Assembly (NCBI RefSeq): GCF_011813015.1
Contig: NZ_QHLQ01000015.1
Coordinates: 1 to 64,000 of the forward strand
Direction: 5' to 3'
Origin: Parasedimentitalea denitrificans
GTDB lineage: Bacteria; Pseudomonadota; Alphaproteobacteria; Rhodobacterales; Rhodobacteraceae
Length of the DNA: 64,000 nucleotides
The notes beneath the pieces were generated by a model. It was not told the DNA's origin and did no database searches. It saw only the letters and a program-made list of their open reading frames with translations. Positions 26,900-36,192 of the stretch are shown here, piece after piece. Made by a program: the position numbers and the translations under genes. How positions within the stretch are numbered: the first letter of the stretch is position 1; each line of letters starts with the position of its first letter.

Positions 26900-28966
26900 A
26901 TGGTCCTTAACAGATGGAATGACAACGAAGCAAAGAATTTCATGGACGAGGCCGGGGACGACCCTGCAGATCGCGAACTGGCGTTACGAGTGTACACGTC
27001 TCAGATCATAGGGCAGGATTCCAACCTTGTGCTGCACGGCGGCGGGAACACCTCGTGCAAGGTGAAACGCAAGGATATCTTTGGCAACGAGATGAACGTT
27101 TTACACGTTAAAGGTAGTGGCTGGGATCTGGGTGTCATCGAGGCCGCAGGCCTACCCGGTGTGCGCCTGGACCCTCTACTCGAATTGCGTCAGCTTGATG
27201 CGCTAAGCGATGAAGACATGGTCAACCTGCAACGGGCCAATTTGCTTGACTCCACGTCTCCAAACCCATCCGTCGAAACCTTACTGCATGCATTCTTACC
27301 GCACGCATATGTTGATCACACACATGCTACAGCCATGTTGTCGTTAGCTGACCTACCTAATGTTCAGAACGTGGTTGCGGAGATTTTTGGCGACAGTCTG
27401 GTTTGTGTCCCCTTTATCATGCCAGGTTTTGAGTTGGCTAAGGTCGCCGCCCAAGTCTATGATGCAAACCCGAATGTTGAAGGGCTAATCCTTGTCAACC
27501 ACGGACACTTCGCCTTTGGAGACACTGCCAAGCAGTCATATAACCGTTTGATTGAACAGACCAATATGGTCGAGGCCTGGCTAGAGAAAACCAGCGGTTC
27601 GGTTCCAAAAACTGCCAGTGGCCAGTCAGAGGAAATGTCCGCAAGGGCCGCTGATATTCTGCCAATGTTGCGCGGCATCATAGGCGATGCGAATGCCAAG
27701 TTTACCGGTGATCGCGACGTTGCCATGCCTGTTATGGACATGCGCAATGGCGAAAACGTGCAGGAGTTTTTTGCCCGCGACGATCTTGCGGCCATGTCCC
27801 GACGAGGCGTTGCAACCCCAGATCATGTCATCCGCACCAAGAACTACCCGCTTCATTTGACGAAAGAAATTCTTGCAAGTGGACGCGAGAGTGTCGCCAA
27901 AGCGGTCGATGACTTCATAGTTGAATACACTGCATATTTTAAAGCAAACAATGCCCGCTCGGGTGGTAATAAGACGATGCTGTTGCCTACTCCTAATCTG
28001 GCATGGATCGAAGGTGTTGGCGTTGTTGGCCTCACGGCCAATGCTAAAGCCGCGACAGTGGCATCGGATCTGGCAGCGCAAAACATCACCGCGATGATCA
28101 ATGGCGAATCCTGTGGTGGTTTCTATCCTGTGGATGCCTCAAGACTTTTTGACATGGAGTACTGGTCACTTGAGCAGGCTAAGCTTGGAAAAGGTAAGCC
28201 ACCTACTATGCAGGGTCGCGTCGTAATGGTTACTGGAGGCGGTGGCTCAATCGGGTTGGCAACAGCCCACGAATTCGCCACGCTTGGCGCCGACGTATTC
28301 CTGGTCGACCAAGAATCTGAGGCGCTTCAGAACGCTCTGGCTAGCCTAGGAGGGAACCACAGTGGAATAGCATTAGACATAACTGAGACCAACTCCGCCA
28401 ATTTGGCAATGGAGGCCTGTATTCAGGAGTTTGGCGGGATCGACATTCTAGTGTCAAACGCCGGTGCTGCCTGGACTGGTGAGATGGCAGAGCTAGATGA
28501 TGAAACCCTGCGAAAAAGCTTCGAGTTGAACTTCTTTGCCCATCAAAATTTTTCCAAAGCTGCGGCAAATATCTTTGCTATCCAAGGGCGTGGCGGACAG
28601 ATTTTGATCAATGTGTCAAAGCAGGCGGTTAATCCTGGAAAAGGCTTCGGAGCCTACGGCATTCCTAAAGCCGCCACATTTTTTCTGCTGAGGCAACTGG
28701 CGCTAGAGCTGGGACCACACGGCGTGCGGGTCAACGGTATCAATGCCGATCGCATACGCTCAGGCCTTCTCGACCAAAGCTTTGTCACGGAACGTGCCGC
28801 AGCAAGGGGCATAGATGAAGAGATGTATATGGCAGGCAACCTGTTGCGCCGGGAAGTCGAGGCTGCTCATGTCGGAAAGGCATTCGTTGCTTTGGCCCAA
28901 AGCGAACGTACGACGGCCCATGTCATGACCGTAGATGGCGGTAACATAGAGGCAGCGCTACGCTAG
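26900..28966 (+). CDS. Bifunctional class II aldolase/short-chain dehydrogenase
   Basis: Fusion protein of about 688 residues. The N-terminal ~410 residues are a class II (zinc) aldolase/adducin-type domain with LHGGGNTSCKV, the metal-ligand pattern YVDHTHATAM and LVNHGHFAFG. The C-terminal ~260 residues are an SDR with TGGGGSIGLA, the LVSNAGAAW loop and a YGIPKAA catalytic Tyr/Lys motif. The architecture matches rhamnulose-1-phosphate aldolase/dehydrogenases. Beside mtnK and mtnA it most likely cleaves methylthioribulose-1-phosphate (or 5-deoxyribulose-1-phosphate) to DHAP plus an aldehyde that the SDR may then oxidise or reduce. A TTG at 26894 is an alternative start. Confidence 0.88.
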   Translation: MVLNRWNDNEAKNFMDEAGDDPADRELALRVYTSQIIGQDSNLVLHGGGNTSCKVKRKDIFGNEMNVLHVKGSGWDLGVIEAAGLPGVRLDPLLELRQLDALSDEDMVNLQRANLLDSTSPNPSVETLLHAFLPHAYVDHTHATAMLSLADLPNVQNVVAEIFGDSLVCVPFIMPGFELAKVAAQVYDANPNVEGLILVNHGHFAFGDTAKQSYNRLIEQTNMVEAWLEKTSGSVPKTASGQSEEMSARAADILPMLRGIIGDANAKFTGDRDVAMPVMDMRNGENVQEFFARDDLAAMSRRGVATPDHVIRTKNYPLHLTKEILASGRESVAKAVDDFIVEYTAYFKANNARSGGNKTMLLPTPNLAWIEGVGVVGLTANAKAATVASDLAAQNITAMINGESCGGFYPVDASRLFDMEYWSLEQAKLGKGKPPTMQGRVVMVTGGGGSIGLATAHEFATLGADVFLVDQESEALQNALASLGGNHSGIALDITETNSANLAMEACIQEFGGIDILVSNAGAAWTGEMAELDDETLRKSFELNFFAHQNFSKAAANIFAIQGRGGQILINVSKQAVNPGKGFGAYGIPKAATFFLLRQLALELGPHGVRVNGINADRIRSGLLDQSFVTERAAARGIDEEMYMAGNLLRREVEAAHVGKAFVALAQSERTTAHVMTVDGGNIEAALR

Positions 28967-29272
28967 CCGTTTAAAGATGTCGCCAAAGTATCAAACATCG
29001 CTTGGGCACATTCGAGCAGTGCCCCTTTCCACCCCTCTGAGGAAGTATGAATAAGGTGTTTGAACGGTTAGGAAGAAATCTATCCAACAAGACCAGGACA
29101 ATCTTGAGCTTAGCAATTATCCAACAAGTTATTGGGATCTGCAGTGATTTAACACAATCTCCTACGCCCTGAAATTCTTATCTGCCACTCCTTTTTACAA
29201 CTGCCATACTGGACACCTGGTTCCAAACCGTATGGGCCAAAAAAGGCCACATAACTGCGGCCCAATTCATTG
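28967..29272. other. Intergenic stretch
   Basis: About 300 bases between the convergent aldolase and gnd genes. I see no gene and no clear terminator hairpin in it. Confidence 0.5.
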
Positions 29273-30673
29273 TCAGTCAGCCCAAGGCCCATGGTGACCG
29301 GCACCACCATCAAACCTTTCAAAACCGTGCCGCCCAAAAAAGTCTCGCTGTCCCTGAATCAAATCAGCAGTCCCACTCCCCTGGGTCATGCCATCGAACC
29401 ATGACAAGGCAGCGGATAGTGCTGGCACCGGGTGGCCCGCGCTTGTCGCGGCGCCAACTACGGCGCGCAAGGCGGGTAGCGCTTCTTGCAGTCGCGTTAC
29501 CATGCTGGGCGCAAAACACAGTACATCGTCAGGCGGACCAGCACGAAAGGCAGCGGCAATATCGTTTAACAAAGCAGAGCGAATGATGCAGCCCGCACGC
29601 CAGATCTCGGCGCAGCGGGCCAGATCCAGCGACCAGTCATATGCGCGCGATGCCGCAACCAGCAAATCAAACCCCTGACTGTGACTGATGATCCGTGCGG
29701 CCAACAGGGCTTGCTCCAATTGGTCAGTCCCCAGCTCAACACTTTCTCGTAAAGGGGAAAATATCGCCTCTCCGGTCTGGCGGACCGGTTTTGCCGCCGA
29801 CCAAACACGAGCGCTAACTGCTGCTTCGATAGTGGATACAGAAACGCCGAGCTGCAGTGCCTCTATCGCCGTCCAACGCCCCGTCCCTTTCTGGCCCGCG
29901 CGATCAAGGATCATCTCGACCAGAGGCTTTCCGGTTGTCGGGTCATCCGTGTTCAACACTGCACCGGTGATCTCGACCAAATAGCTTTGCAGTGGTCCTT
30001 TGTTCCATGCGCCGAACACATCACCGATGGCAGCGGGCATCATGCCCAACCCGTCGCGCATCACCCCATAGGTTTCCGCAATCAGCTGCATGTCAGCATA
30101 TTCGATACCATTGTGAACGGTCTTCACCAGATGCCCGGCGCCATCCGGGCCAACACGGTCAACACATGGCACACCTTCGTATTTTGCTGCGATAGCCTCG
30201 ACCAAAGGGCGCACGCCGTCCCAAACAGATTGGGTGCCACCAACCATCATGGCCGGGCCGGTACGAGCCCCCTCTTCGCCGCCAGACACGCCCATGCCAA
30301 GATAAGCCAGCCCCATAGCCTCAAGCGCCAGAGCATGACGACGGGTATCATGGAAATTAGCATTTCCTGCATCAATGATGACGTCTCCGGGCCGCATATG
30401 AGGCCGCGCCTCGGCAATTGAATCCTCTACCGCATCGCCCGCTGGAACCAACAGGATAATCACCCGAGGCCCCGGCATGGTCTTGGTCATTCCGGTGAGG
30501 CTTCTATGCGGGGTAAAAGATTCATTCAGCCCATCAGACTTGCTCAGAAATCTGTCTGTGTCCTCCGCATGCAGTGAAGATACATGCAGGTGAAACCCTT
30601 TTTCTGCGATATTCTGCGCAAGCGCGGATCCCATAGTGCCAAGACCATAAAGGCCAAAATGTACGGTGGTCAT
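29273..30673 (-). CDS. gnd: 6-phosphogluconate dehydrogenase, decarboxylating
   Basis: Oxidises 6-phosphogluconate to ribulose-5-phosphate, CO2 and NADPH. The 466-residue protein has the Rossmann motif GLYGLGTMGSALA, the IIDAGNANFHDT segment, the signature MGVSGGEEGARTGPAMMVGG, the substrate/catalytic helix VKTVHNGIEYADMQLI and QKGTGRWT. Start 30673 (MTTVHFGLYG) is chosen because the Rossmann strand begins there; the frame continues upstream without support. It stands 150 bases downstream of a TRAP transporter and close to gluconokinase, so it should process imported gluconate. Confidence 0.94.
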   Translation of the reverse strand: MTTVHFGLYGLGTMGSALAQNIAEKGFHLHVSSLHAEDTDRFLSKSDGLNESFTPHRSLTGMTKTMPGPRVIILLVPAGDAVEDSIAEARPHMRPGDVIIDAGNANFHDTRRHALALEAMGLAYLGMGVSGGEEGARTGPAMMVGGTQSVWDGVRPLVEAIAAKYEGVPCVDRVGPDGAGHLVKTVHNGIEYADMQLIAETYGVMRDGLGMMPAAIGDVFGAWNKGPLQSYLVEITGAVLNTDDPTTGKPLVEMILDRAGQKGTGRWTAIEALQLGVSVSTIEAAVSARVWSAAKPVRQTGEAIFSPLRESVELGTDQLEQALLAARIISHSQGFDLLVAASRAYDWSLDLARCAEIWRAGCIIRSALLNDIAAAFRAGPPDDVLCFAPSMVTRLQEALPALRAVVGAATSAGHPVPALSAALSWFDGMTQGSGTADLIQGQRDFFGRHGFERFDGGAGHHGPWAD

Positions 30674-30822
30674 GAAAGGAGTCTCATCTTTCTTCTGTGG
30701 ATAAGGGGCACAAAAACTATGATAAATATACTCGTACAAGCAAAGCCCCGCCCAAAATGGGCGGAGCGTAGACTATTAAGGTATCCCATGTTTGGCAATT
30801 AAGTGTGACCAGCGATACGTCC

Positions 30823-32151
30823 TCAATAGATTGCAATCCCAGGGAACAGGATCAACAGGATCACTGCAATAATCTGAATTGCGATGAATGGCAGAAGCGC
30901 GAGGAATATCTCGCCCAGTGATATGTCTGGTGGCGCCACGCTTTTCAGATAAAACGCGGCGGGTCCAAAAGGTGGGGAAAGGAAGCTGACCTGCATGTTC
31001 ATAGCAAACAAAACGCCAAACCAGATTGGGTCAAACCCAAGATTAACGACAATCGGCACAAATATCGGCATGGTCAGCAACGCGATACCAACCCAGTCAA
31101 GGAACATGCCCAAGACAAACAGGATCAGCATCATGAATAGGATCACCACCATCGGGTTGTCAGAGATCCCAGTGATCAGGGCCTGTACAAATCGAATGCC
31201 GCCCATAAGGTTGAATACCCCAACCAACGCCGAGGCACCAATGCCAATCCAAACGATCATCCCCACCGTCGCCAGCGTTTGACGCGCCGCGCCCATCACC
31301 AATGACAGGCTGAACTCACGCCGGATCATCGTTGAAAGAGTTACCCCCAACACACCAATGGCCGAAGCTTCGGTGACGCTGGCAATGCCGCCGTAGATCG
31401 AGCCTAGAACAAAGATCACAACCATTATTGGCAGGACCAGCCCCTTGAGCAGCCGCAGCTTTTCCGCTCGTGGAATTTCGCCGGGGTCAGGGATCGGCGC
31501 GATATCAGGATTGGTATAGGCCCGGATCAGAATATAGGCAGCGTACATCGTTGCCAGCATCAACCCGGGGATAAAGGCGGCAGAGAAAAGGTCACCAATC
31601 GACACGCTGGCGGTCAGCCCATATATGATCAACACGATCGACGGTGGGATCATTGTCCCCAACGCGCCACCGGCACAGCAGACGCCGATCGCCAACTTGC
31701 GGTCATAGCCAAGGCGCAACATTTGCGGCAGTGCGATGACACCTAATAGCACCACCTCACCTCCGATAATCCCCGACATCGCAGCCAGAACCACTGCCAC
31801 CAGTAAAGTCTGGATAGCCACACCACCACGCAAGCGACCACCAACCAGCCGCATCGCGTCAAACAGGTCTCGGGCAATGCCAGATCTATCCAATATCGCA
31901 GCCATCAGCACAAACATCGGCACCGAGACAAAGACAAACGAGTTCACAAAGCTAAAGATACGGCTGACAATCAGCGGAATTGCTCCGGGGCCGAACCAGC
32001 CTAATGCGAAAATTAAAGCCACCAGCAAAGTAACAAACGCCAGCGGCATTCCTGTTAGCAACAACAACAGCAGCGAACCAAACATCAGCAGCGTGGCAGT
32101 TTCGATCCCCAATGCCTTGAGGTCTGGAATAAGGGCAAGGAGGTCAATCAT
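30823..32151 (-). CDS. TRAP transporter large permease (DctM)
   Basis: Inner-membrane protein of 442 residues, almost wholly hydrophobic, with the DctM-family features GLAFV-like N-terminus (LLTGMPLAFVTLLVAL), FVSVPMFVLMAAILDRSGIA and GGALGTMIPPSIVLIIYG. It carries the ion-coupled transport path. Its ATG overlaps the stop of the small-permease gene. The operon context suggests gluconate or a related sugar acid as substrate. Confidence 0.93.
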   Translation of the reverse strand: MIDLLALIPDLKALGIETATLLMFGSLLLLLLTGMPLAFVTLLVALIFALGWFGPGAIPLIVSRIFSFVNSFVFVSVPMFVLMAAILDRSGIARDLFDAMRLVGGRLRGGVAIQTLLVAVVLAAMSGIIGGEVVLLGVIALPQMLRLGYDRKLAIGVCCAGGALGTMIPPSIVLIIYGLTASVSIGDLFSAAFIPGLMLATMYAAYILIRAYTNPDIAPIPDPGEIPRAEKLRLLKGLVLPIMVVIFVLGSIYGGIASVTEASAIGVLGVTLSTMIRREFSLSLVMGAARQTLATVGMIVWIGIGASALVGVFNLMGGIRFVQALITGISDNPMVVILFMMLILFVLGMFLDWVGIALLTMPIFVPIVVNLGFDPIWFGVLFAMNMQVSFLSPPFGPAAFYLKSVAPPDISLGEIFLALLPFIAIQIIAVILLILFPGIAIY

Positions 32152-32690
32152 TTCCGTTTCGCATAATTAATGGCCAAAATGGCGAATTGCAGGCAAAGCA
32201 GGATCAAAACAAAAAGCAGGAACAGCTTGAGCAGACCAGGTGTCGGCGGATCCCAAGCGGATCCTGATGTTTCCAGGCGAAAATCCCCAGCGGGCGTCCA
32301 AATCGCTCGCTTAACCACCAGCCATCCGGCCCATGAAAACAATGCCGAGGCCAGCGCACAGGCCATTGAGATCACCACATTGAACACGCGGCGCAGACGC
32401 GGCGAGAGCGTATCATAAATGAGTACAACGCGAATATGCTTGTCGGTCGCGGCGCCAAGTAGGCCGCCATAGACAAAAGTAATAGCCGTCAGGAAGATCA
32501 CGGTTTCATGCGCCCATTTTGTTGGCGCGTTAAACCCATAACGCATGGCCACTTCATAGATAAGCGCCATCGCTGACAGCACGATTGCAATCGCAAACAC
32601 GTCGCCAACTCGGGTTATTACCCGACCAAGCAAGCCCGCCTCTGGGATGGGCCGATAGGTTTTTTCCTTTGGTATTTCGGTGTTTTGCAT
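32148..32690 (-). CDS. TRAP transporter small permease (DctQ)
   Basis: Small four-helix membrane subunit of about 180 residues with the DctQ pattern VAMRYGFNAPTKWAHETVIFL. Start 32690 follows GGAAGAAG at good spacing; a longer frame to 32732 is less likely. In this family the small permease pairs with the large permease, whose gene overlaps this one by four bases, and works with the binding protein encoded upstream. Confidence 0.9.
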   Translation of the reverse strand: MQNTEIPKEKTYRPIPEAGLLGRVITRVGDVFAIAIVLSAMALIYEVAMRYGFNAPTKWAHETVIFLTAITFVYGGLLGAATDKHIRVVLIYDTLSPRLRRVFNVVISMACALASALFSWAGWLVVKRAIWTPAGDFRLETSGSAWDPPTPGLLKLFLLFVLILLCLQFAILAINYAKRK

Positions 32691-32760
32691 AATCTTCTTC
32701 CGACAAAGGTTCCGGTCCGCAGCTTGTAGCAACGGACCGGTGTGACAGGGTTAATGCAGC

Positions 32761-33780
32761 TTATTCAGCCAGCAACCCCTGCTCGGTCAGGTAGGCTGTC
32801 AGCACTTCGTATACGCGCTTTGCATTGTCCGACTTCTCGGCAACGGCCACCCACTGGGACTTGGCGATTGTGCGGAATTTCGCACGCTCTTCTGCGGACC
32901 AGTTGTGCACAGTGATGTCCGGGTTCGCAATCGCAGCAGCCACCGACACCGCATCACGCATAGCCAGTTGGCTTGTCATGTCGCGGGCAAAATCACGAAC
33001 TGAGATTTCTAGGATCGACTGAACATCGGCAGGCATGCTGTCCCAAGTGCCCTTATTGATCGACACTTCTACCAAAGGCATCGAGTGGAACCCTGGGTAG
33101 ACAGGGTGGTTCGCCACATCGTGCATACCCTGCTGATGGTTGGTTGAAAAAACAGTGTAATCGGCAGCATCGATCACGCCTTTGTCCAGTGACGTAAACA
33201 CTTCAGAACCCGGCAAGTTTACCGGAGCGGCTCCTGCGGCCAAGAATACGTTCTGCACTAGACCTTCGGGGGCGCGCATCTTCAGACCCTTGAGGTCAGC
33301 AACACCGTTTAGCGGCACTTTGGAAATAAACGCTTCCAAACCCGGAGTTGTGGCGCCAATGAACTGCAAACCATACGGGTTCAGCAATTCGTTCATCAGC
33401 TCCTTGCCGCCACCATATTCGATAAAGTTCAGCATTTCAGCTGGCGAACCATAGGCGCCTACTGGGTTAGCGATCAGTCCAAACGCAGCGTCCTTGCCGG
33501 TGAAGTACGAAGTGTCAGTTACATGGCCGTCAATGATACCAGTCGCCACAGCGTCCTGTGTTTCGGTGTGCTGCACAATCGAGCCGACGGGAAGCATCTC
33601 AACAGTGACTCGGCCACCGGTCAGTGTTGCAACGCGTTCAGCCCAGGCCTGTTGCAATTCAAAGTTAGGGTTTCCGGCCGGATCTGACGACTGAAAGCGC
33701 AGGGCATAATCCTGCGCCAGGCCGACGGTGGCACTGCAAGCCAGTGCGGCCGCGGCGGTTAGGGTTTTAACTAGTTTCAT
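32761..33780 (-). CDS. TRAP transporter solute-binding protein (DctP)
   Basis: Periplasmic binding protein of 339 residues with a Sec signal peptide (MKLVKTLTAAAALACSATVG, cleavage near GLA-QD). It has the DctP pattern, including the ligand-binding Arg in LKGLKMRAPEGLVQNVF and GSEVFTSLDKGVIDAADY. The ATG at 33780 follows GGGAGGAAC. Position directly after gluconokinase suggests gluconate or another sugar acid as ligand; family membership alone does not fix this. Confidence 0.92.
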   Translation of the reverse strand: MKLVKTLTAAAALACSATVGLAQDYALRFQSSDPAGNPNFELQQAWAERVATLTGGRVTVEMLPVGSIVQHTETQDAVATGIIDGHVTDTSYFTGKDAAFGLIANPVGAYGSPAEMLNFIEYGGGKELMNELLNPYGLQFIGATTPGLEAFISKVPLNGVADLKGLKMRAPEGLVQNVFLAAGAAPVNLPGSEVFTSLDKGVIDAADYTVFSTNHQQGMHDVANHPVYPGFHSMPLVEVSINKGTWDSMPADVQSILEISVRDFARDMTSQLAMRDAVSVAAAIANPDITVHNWSAEERAKFRTIAKSQWVAVAEKSDNAKRVYEVLTAYLTEQGLLAE

Positions 33781-33814
33781 ACTCTTGGTTCCTCCCGAAT
33801 TGAGTATTTGACTT

Positions 33815-34351
33815 TCAGATGCAGGCGCGTGTTGCGGGCAAAAGCTGCGCAACAATGGCCTTGGTAATTTCCTTGCGACTAAGGTTGATGTCGATGCTAA
33901 TGTGTTTCTCATCAGGGCTAGGCCGCTCTAAGTCAGCCAATTGGCTTTCCAACAGTGACAGCGGCATAAAATGATCTTTCCTTTGCAACATGCGTTGCTG
34001 AATCAGCTGTTTTGGACCGGTCAGGAGAATAAACTGGGCGTCCGGCAAGTGACTGCGGATCAAATCACGATAAGCCCGCTTCAACGCCGAACAGGCGACT
34101 ACTGCCTGCCGATCAGGGTGCTCCTGCTGCCTCGCCTTGATCTCTTGGCAGATGCCTTCCAACCATGGCCACCGCATTTCATCGGTTAACGGCTCTCCCC
34201 GCCGCATTGAAGAAATATTGCTTTCGGGGTGAAAGTCATCGGCCTCCAGATACTGAGCAGACAGGGCCTCAGCCAGATCAAGGGCGACCGAGCTTTTGCC
34301 CACTCCGCACACTCCCATGATGAACACTGGATTGCTGCAACCGTTACTCAT
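33815..34351 (-). CDS. gntK: Gluconokinase
   Basis: Phosphorylates gluconate to 6-phosphogluconate. The 178-residue protein carries the P-loop GVCGVGKSS, the substrate segment ADDFHPESNISSMRRGEPLT and the CSALKRAYRDLIR motif of the thermoresistant GntK family. It is the first gene of the gntK-dctPQM-gnd array, divergent from a LacI-type regulator, so import, phosphorylation and oxidation of gluconate are encoded together. Confidence 0.95.
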   Translation of the reverse strand: MSNGCSNPVFIMGVCGVGKSSVALDLAEALSAQYLEADDFHPESNISSMRRGEPLTDEMRWPWLEGICQEIKARQQEHPDRQAVVACSALKRAYRDLIRSHLPDAQFILLTGPKQLIQQRMLQRKDHFMPLSLLESQLADLERPSPDEKHISIDINLSRKEITKAIVAQLLPATRACI

Positions 34352-34381
34352 TCTGCTCCCCCTCTACCGTTCAATGTAAAT

Positions 34382-34405
34382 GATTGCGCAACCATTTTGC
34401 AATCC
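34382..34405. promoter_or_regulatory. Candidate LacI-type operator
   Basis: The divergent gntK/lacI-type promoter region contains a perfect TTGCGCAA palindrome (34384-34391) inside a larger ATTGC...GCAAT inverted arrangement. The central CG palindrome is what LacI-family regulators usually bind. Confidence 0.45.
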
Positions 34406-34452
34406 CTGTGGGAAGAAGTATATATTACCCCATAATTTTATAGGTATAGCTC

Positions 34453-35502
34453 ATGTCAAAGCCGACTTTAGTTGATGTAGGACGAGAAGCAGGTGTTAGC
34501 GCGATCACTGTATCACGTGCTCTTCGCTCTCCTGAAAAAGTATCTGATTCGCTGCGCGCCAAGGTGGACAACGCGGTACGCAAACTAGGCTATGTCCCCA
34601 ACCAATCCGCCTCCACACTGGCGGCCAGCAAGACCAATTCCATTGTGGTCATGATCCCCTCGACGTCCAATAACGTGTTCAGTGACGTGTTGCGCGGGAT
34701 CGATGAGGCATTAAAGGGCAGCAGGTTCACTTTGCAGATCGGCAACACTGGCTACGACCCACTAGAAGAAGAGCGCCTACTGCGTTCATTTCTAAATCCA
34801 GCGCCCGCCGGCGTCATCCTTGCTGGTATCGAGCAAACCGATGCCACCAAACAGATGCTTCAAGCAGTTGGCGGTCCTGTCGTTCAAATCATGGACGTCT
34901 GTAGTAATCCTATCGATTGGATTATTGGTTTTTCCCATGAACAAGCCGCGCGCACTGCAACCGAGCACCTTATCACGGCTGGGTATCAAAATATTGGCTT
35001 CATCGGGGCTCAGATGGATCCACGATCCCAACAGCGTCTCACAGGGTTCAAATCAGCGTTGCAGGCGAAAGATATGCTCCACCAAGACGCGGTGGCCGTG
35101 ACAAACCGCCCCTCAGATGTCGGCTTGGGTTCTGCCATGTTTTCGCGATTAGTCGGCAATTTCCCCGACTGTGACGCTGTGTTTTGCAATAATGATGATC
35201 TGGCCTTGGGTGTTCTATTTGAGTGCCAGCGCCGGGGGTTGTCGGTTCCCGACCAAATCGGAATCTGTGGGTTCAACGATTTAGGCATCACCTCGCAATC
35301 AGTGCCGACAGTCACCTCAGTTACGACCCCGCTTAAAGAAATAGGCAGATTGGCCGGGGAAATACTTACCAAAGACCGTCCAGTGTCATACCAACCAGTC
35401 GTTGACCTTGGATCCATTTTGGCCATTCGAGACAGCACACGCCGGTACCAATTCGACAATCAGGACATCAACAGAAGGCTTTCTAAATTACGAGCTAACT
35501 AG
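34453..35502 (+). CDS. LacI-family regulator (GntR-like of gluconate genes)
   Basis: Repressor of 349 residues with the N-terminal LacI helix-turn-helix and hinge (LVDVGREAGVSAITVSRALR ... LGYVPNQSASTLA) and a periplasmic-binding-protein-like effector domain (VFCNNDDLALGVLFECQRRG, IGICGFNDL). It resembles the GntR repressor of gluconate uptake in enterobacteria, and its position divergent from gntK supports that role. A weak ribosome-binding site precedes the ATG. Confidence 0.9.
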   Translation: MSKPTLVDVGREAGVSAITVSRALRSPEKVSDSLRAKVDNAVRKLGYVPNQSASTLAASKTNSIVVMIPSTSNNVFSDVLRGIDEALKGSRFTLQIGNTGYDPLEEERLLRSFLNPAPAGVILAGIEQTDATKQMLQAVGGPVVQIMDVCSNPIDWIIGFSHEQAARTATEHLITAGYQNIGFIGAQMDPRSQQRLTGFKSALQAKDMLHQDAVAVTNRPSDVGLGSAMFSRLVGNFPDCDAVFCNNDDLALGVLFECQRRGLSVPDQIGICGFNDLGITSQSVPTVTSVTTPLKEIGRLAGEILTKDRPVSYQPVVDLGSILAIRDSTRRYQFDNQDINRRLSKLRAN

Positions 35503-36192
35503 TGGCATGCTCTCGGGAAAAGGCTACTCATGAACCGATGAAAATAGCAGCCTGACATCAAGCCCTGATCCATCTTAACAGGGCTGGAAACCGGTCAACA
35601 AACTAGGAACACCTCTACTTGCCTATAATATGTTGGGAAATTCTCAGGTGAATCGCGACCTTGCCTTATTTGCGAATACAACTAGCGATAACATCACTGG
35701 AACCTCAGCTAGCACTCCGACGACAGTGGCCAACGCCACACCAGAGTGTAGACCCAATGAGCCGCAATAAATGCGAGTTACTTGGGTGGAATGTTGTCCA
35801 TGAAGACCCTTTGCTGGAACGGTGACAGAATGAGAAACCGCGGCTGATCATTTTTCGGCACTGATTACCTAACTGTGTGAATCAACGAAGCAAGTTGCTT
35901 TACATGCCGAAACCACGAAAGATGGCAAGCCGGTGACCGCAGCCTGCGGGCAGGCCTGCTCCAGCCCGAATGAGCGCGTGAGGGCAAAAAAAGCGGGATC
36001 GGCTGGTCTCTCAATGGGCCACTTGTTAGGGCGAAGGCAAGCCCATGTTCGTGCCTGAATTCCCAACACCTCACGATTGCGCCGCTATGCTTCAACAACC
36101 ATTTGCCAAGTCGAAATGGTGGGTTTTCTCTTTACAACTGGTGTTCCTTCTGAAGCGTGGATATGCAGGAAGACAAAGCCCGAACTGAGTTG
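35503..36192. other. Long intergenic stretch with a hairpin
   Basis: About 690 bases with no supported gene. An AGCCCTG / CAGGGCT stem (35561-35585) 60 bases after the LacI-type gene could act as its terminator, though it has no T-run. Minus-strand frames at 35865-36098 and 35869-36069 have no recognisable family or ribosome-binding site and may be relics. Confidence 0.5.

Noticed and set aside
35865..36098. Minus-strand frames in the gap before ackA
   Set aside because: No ribosome-binding site, domain or conserved pattern that I can recognise.
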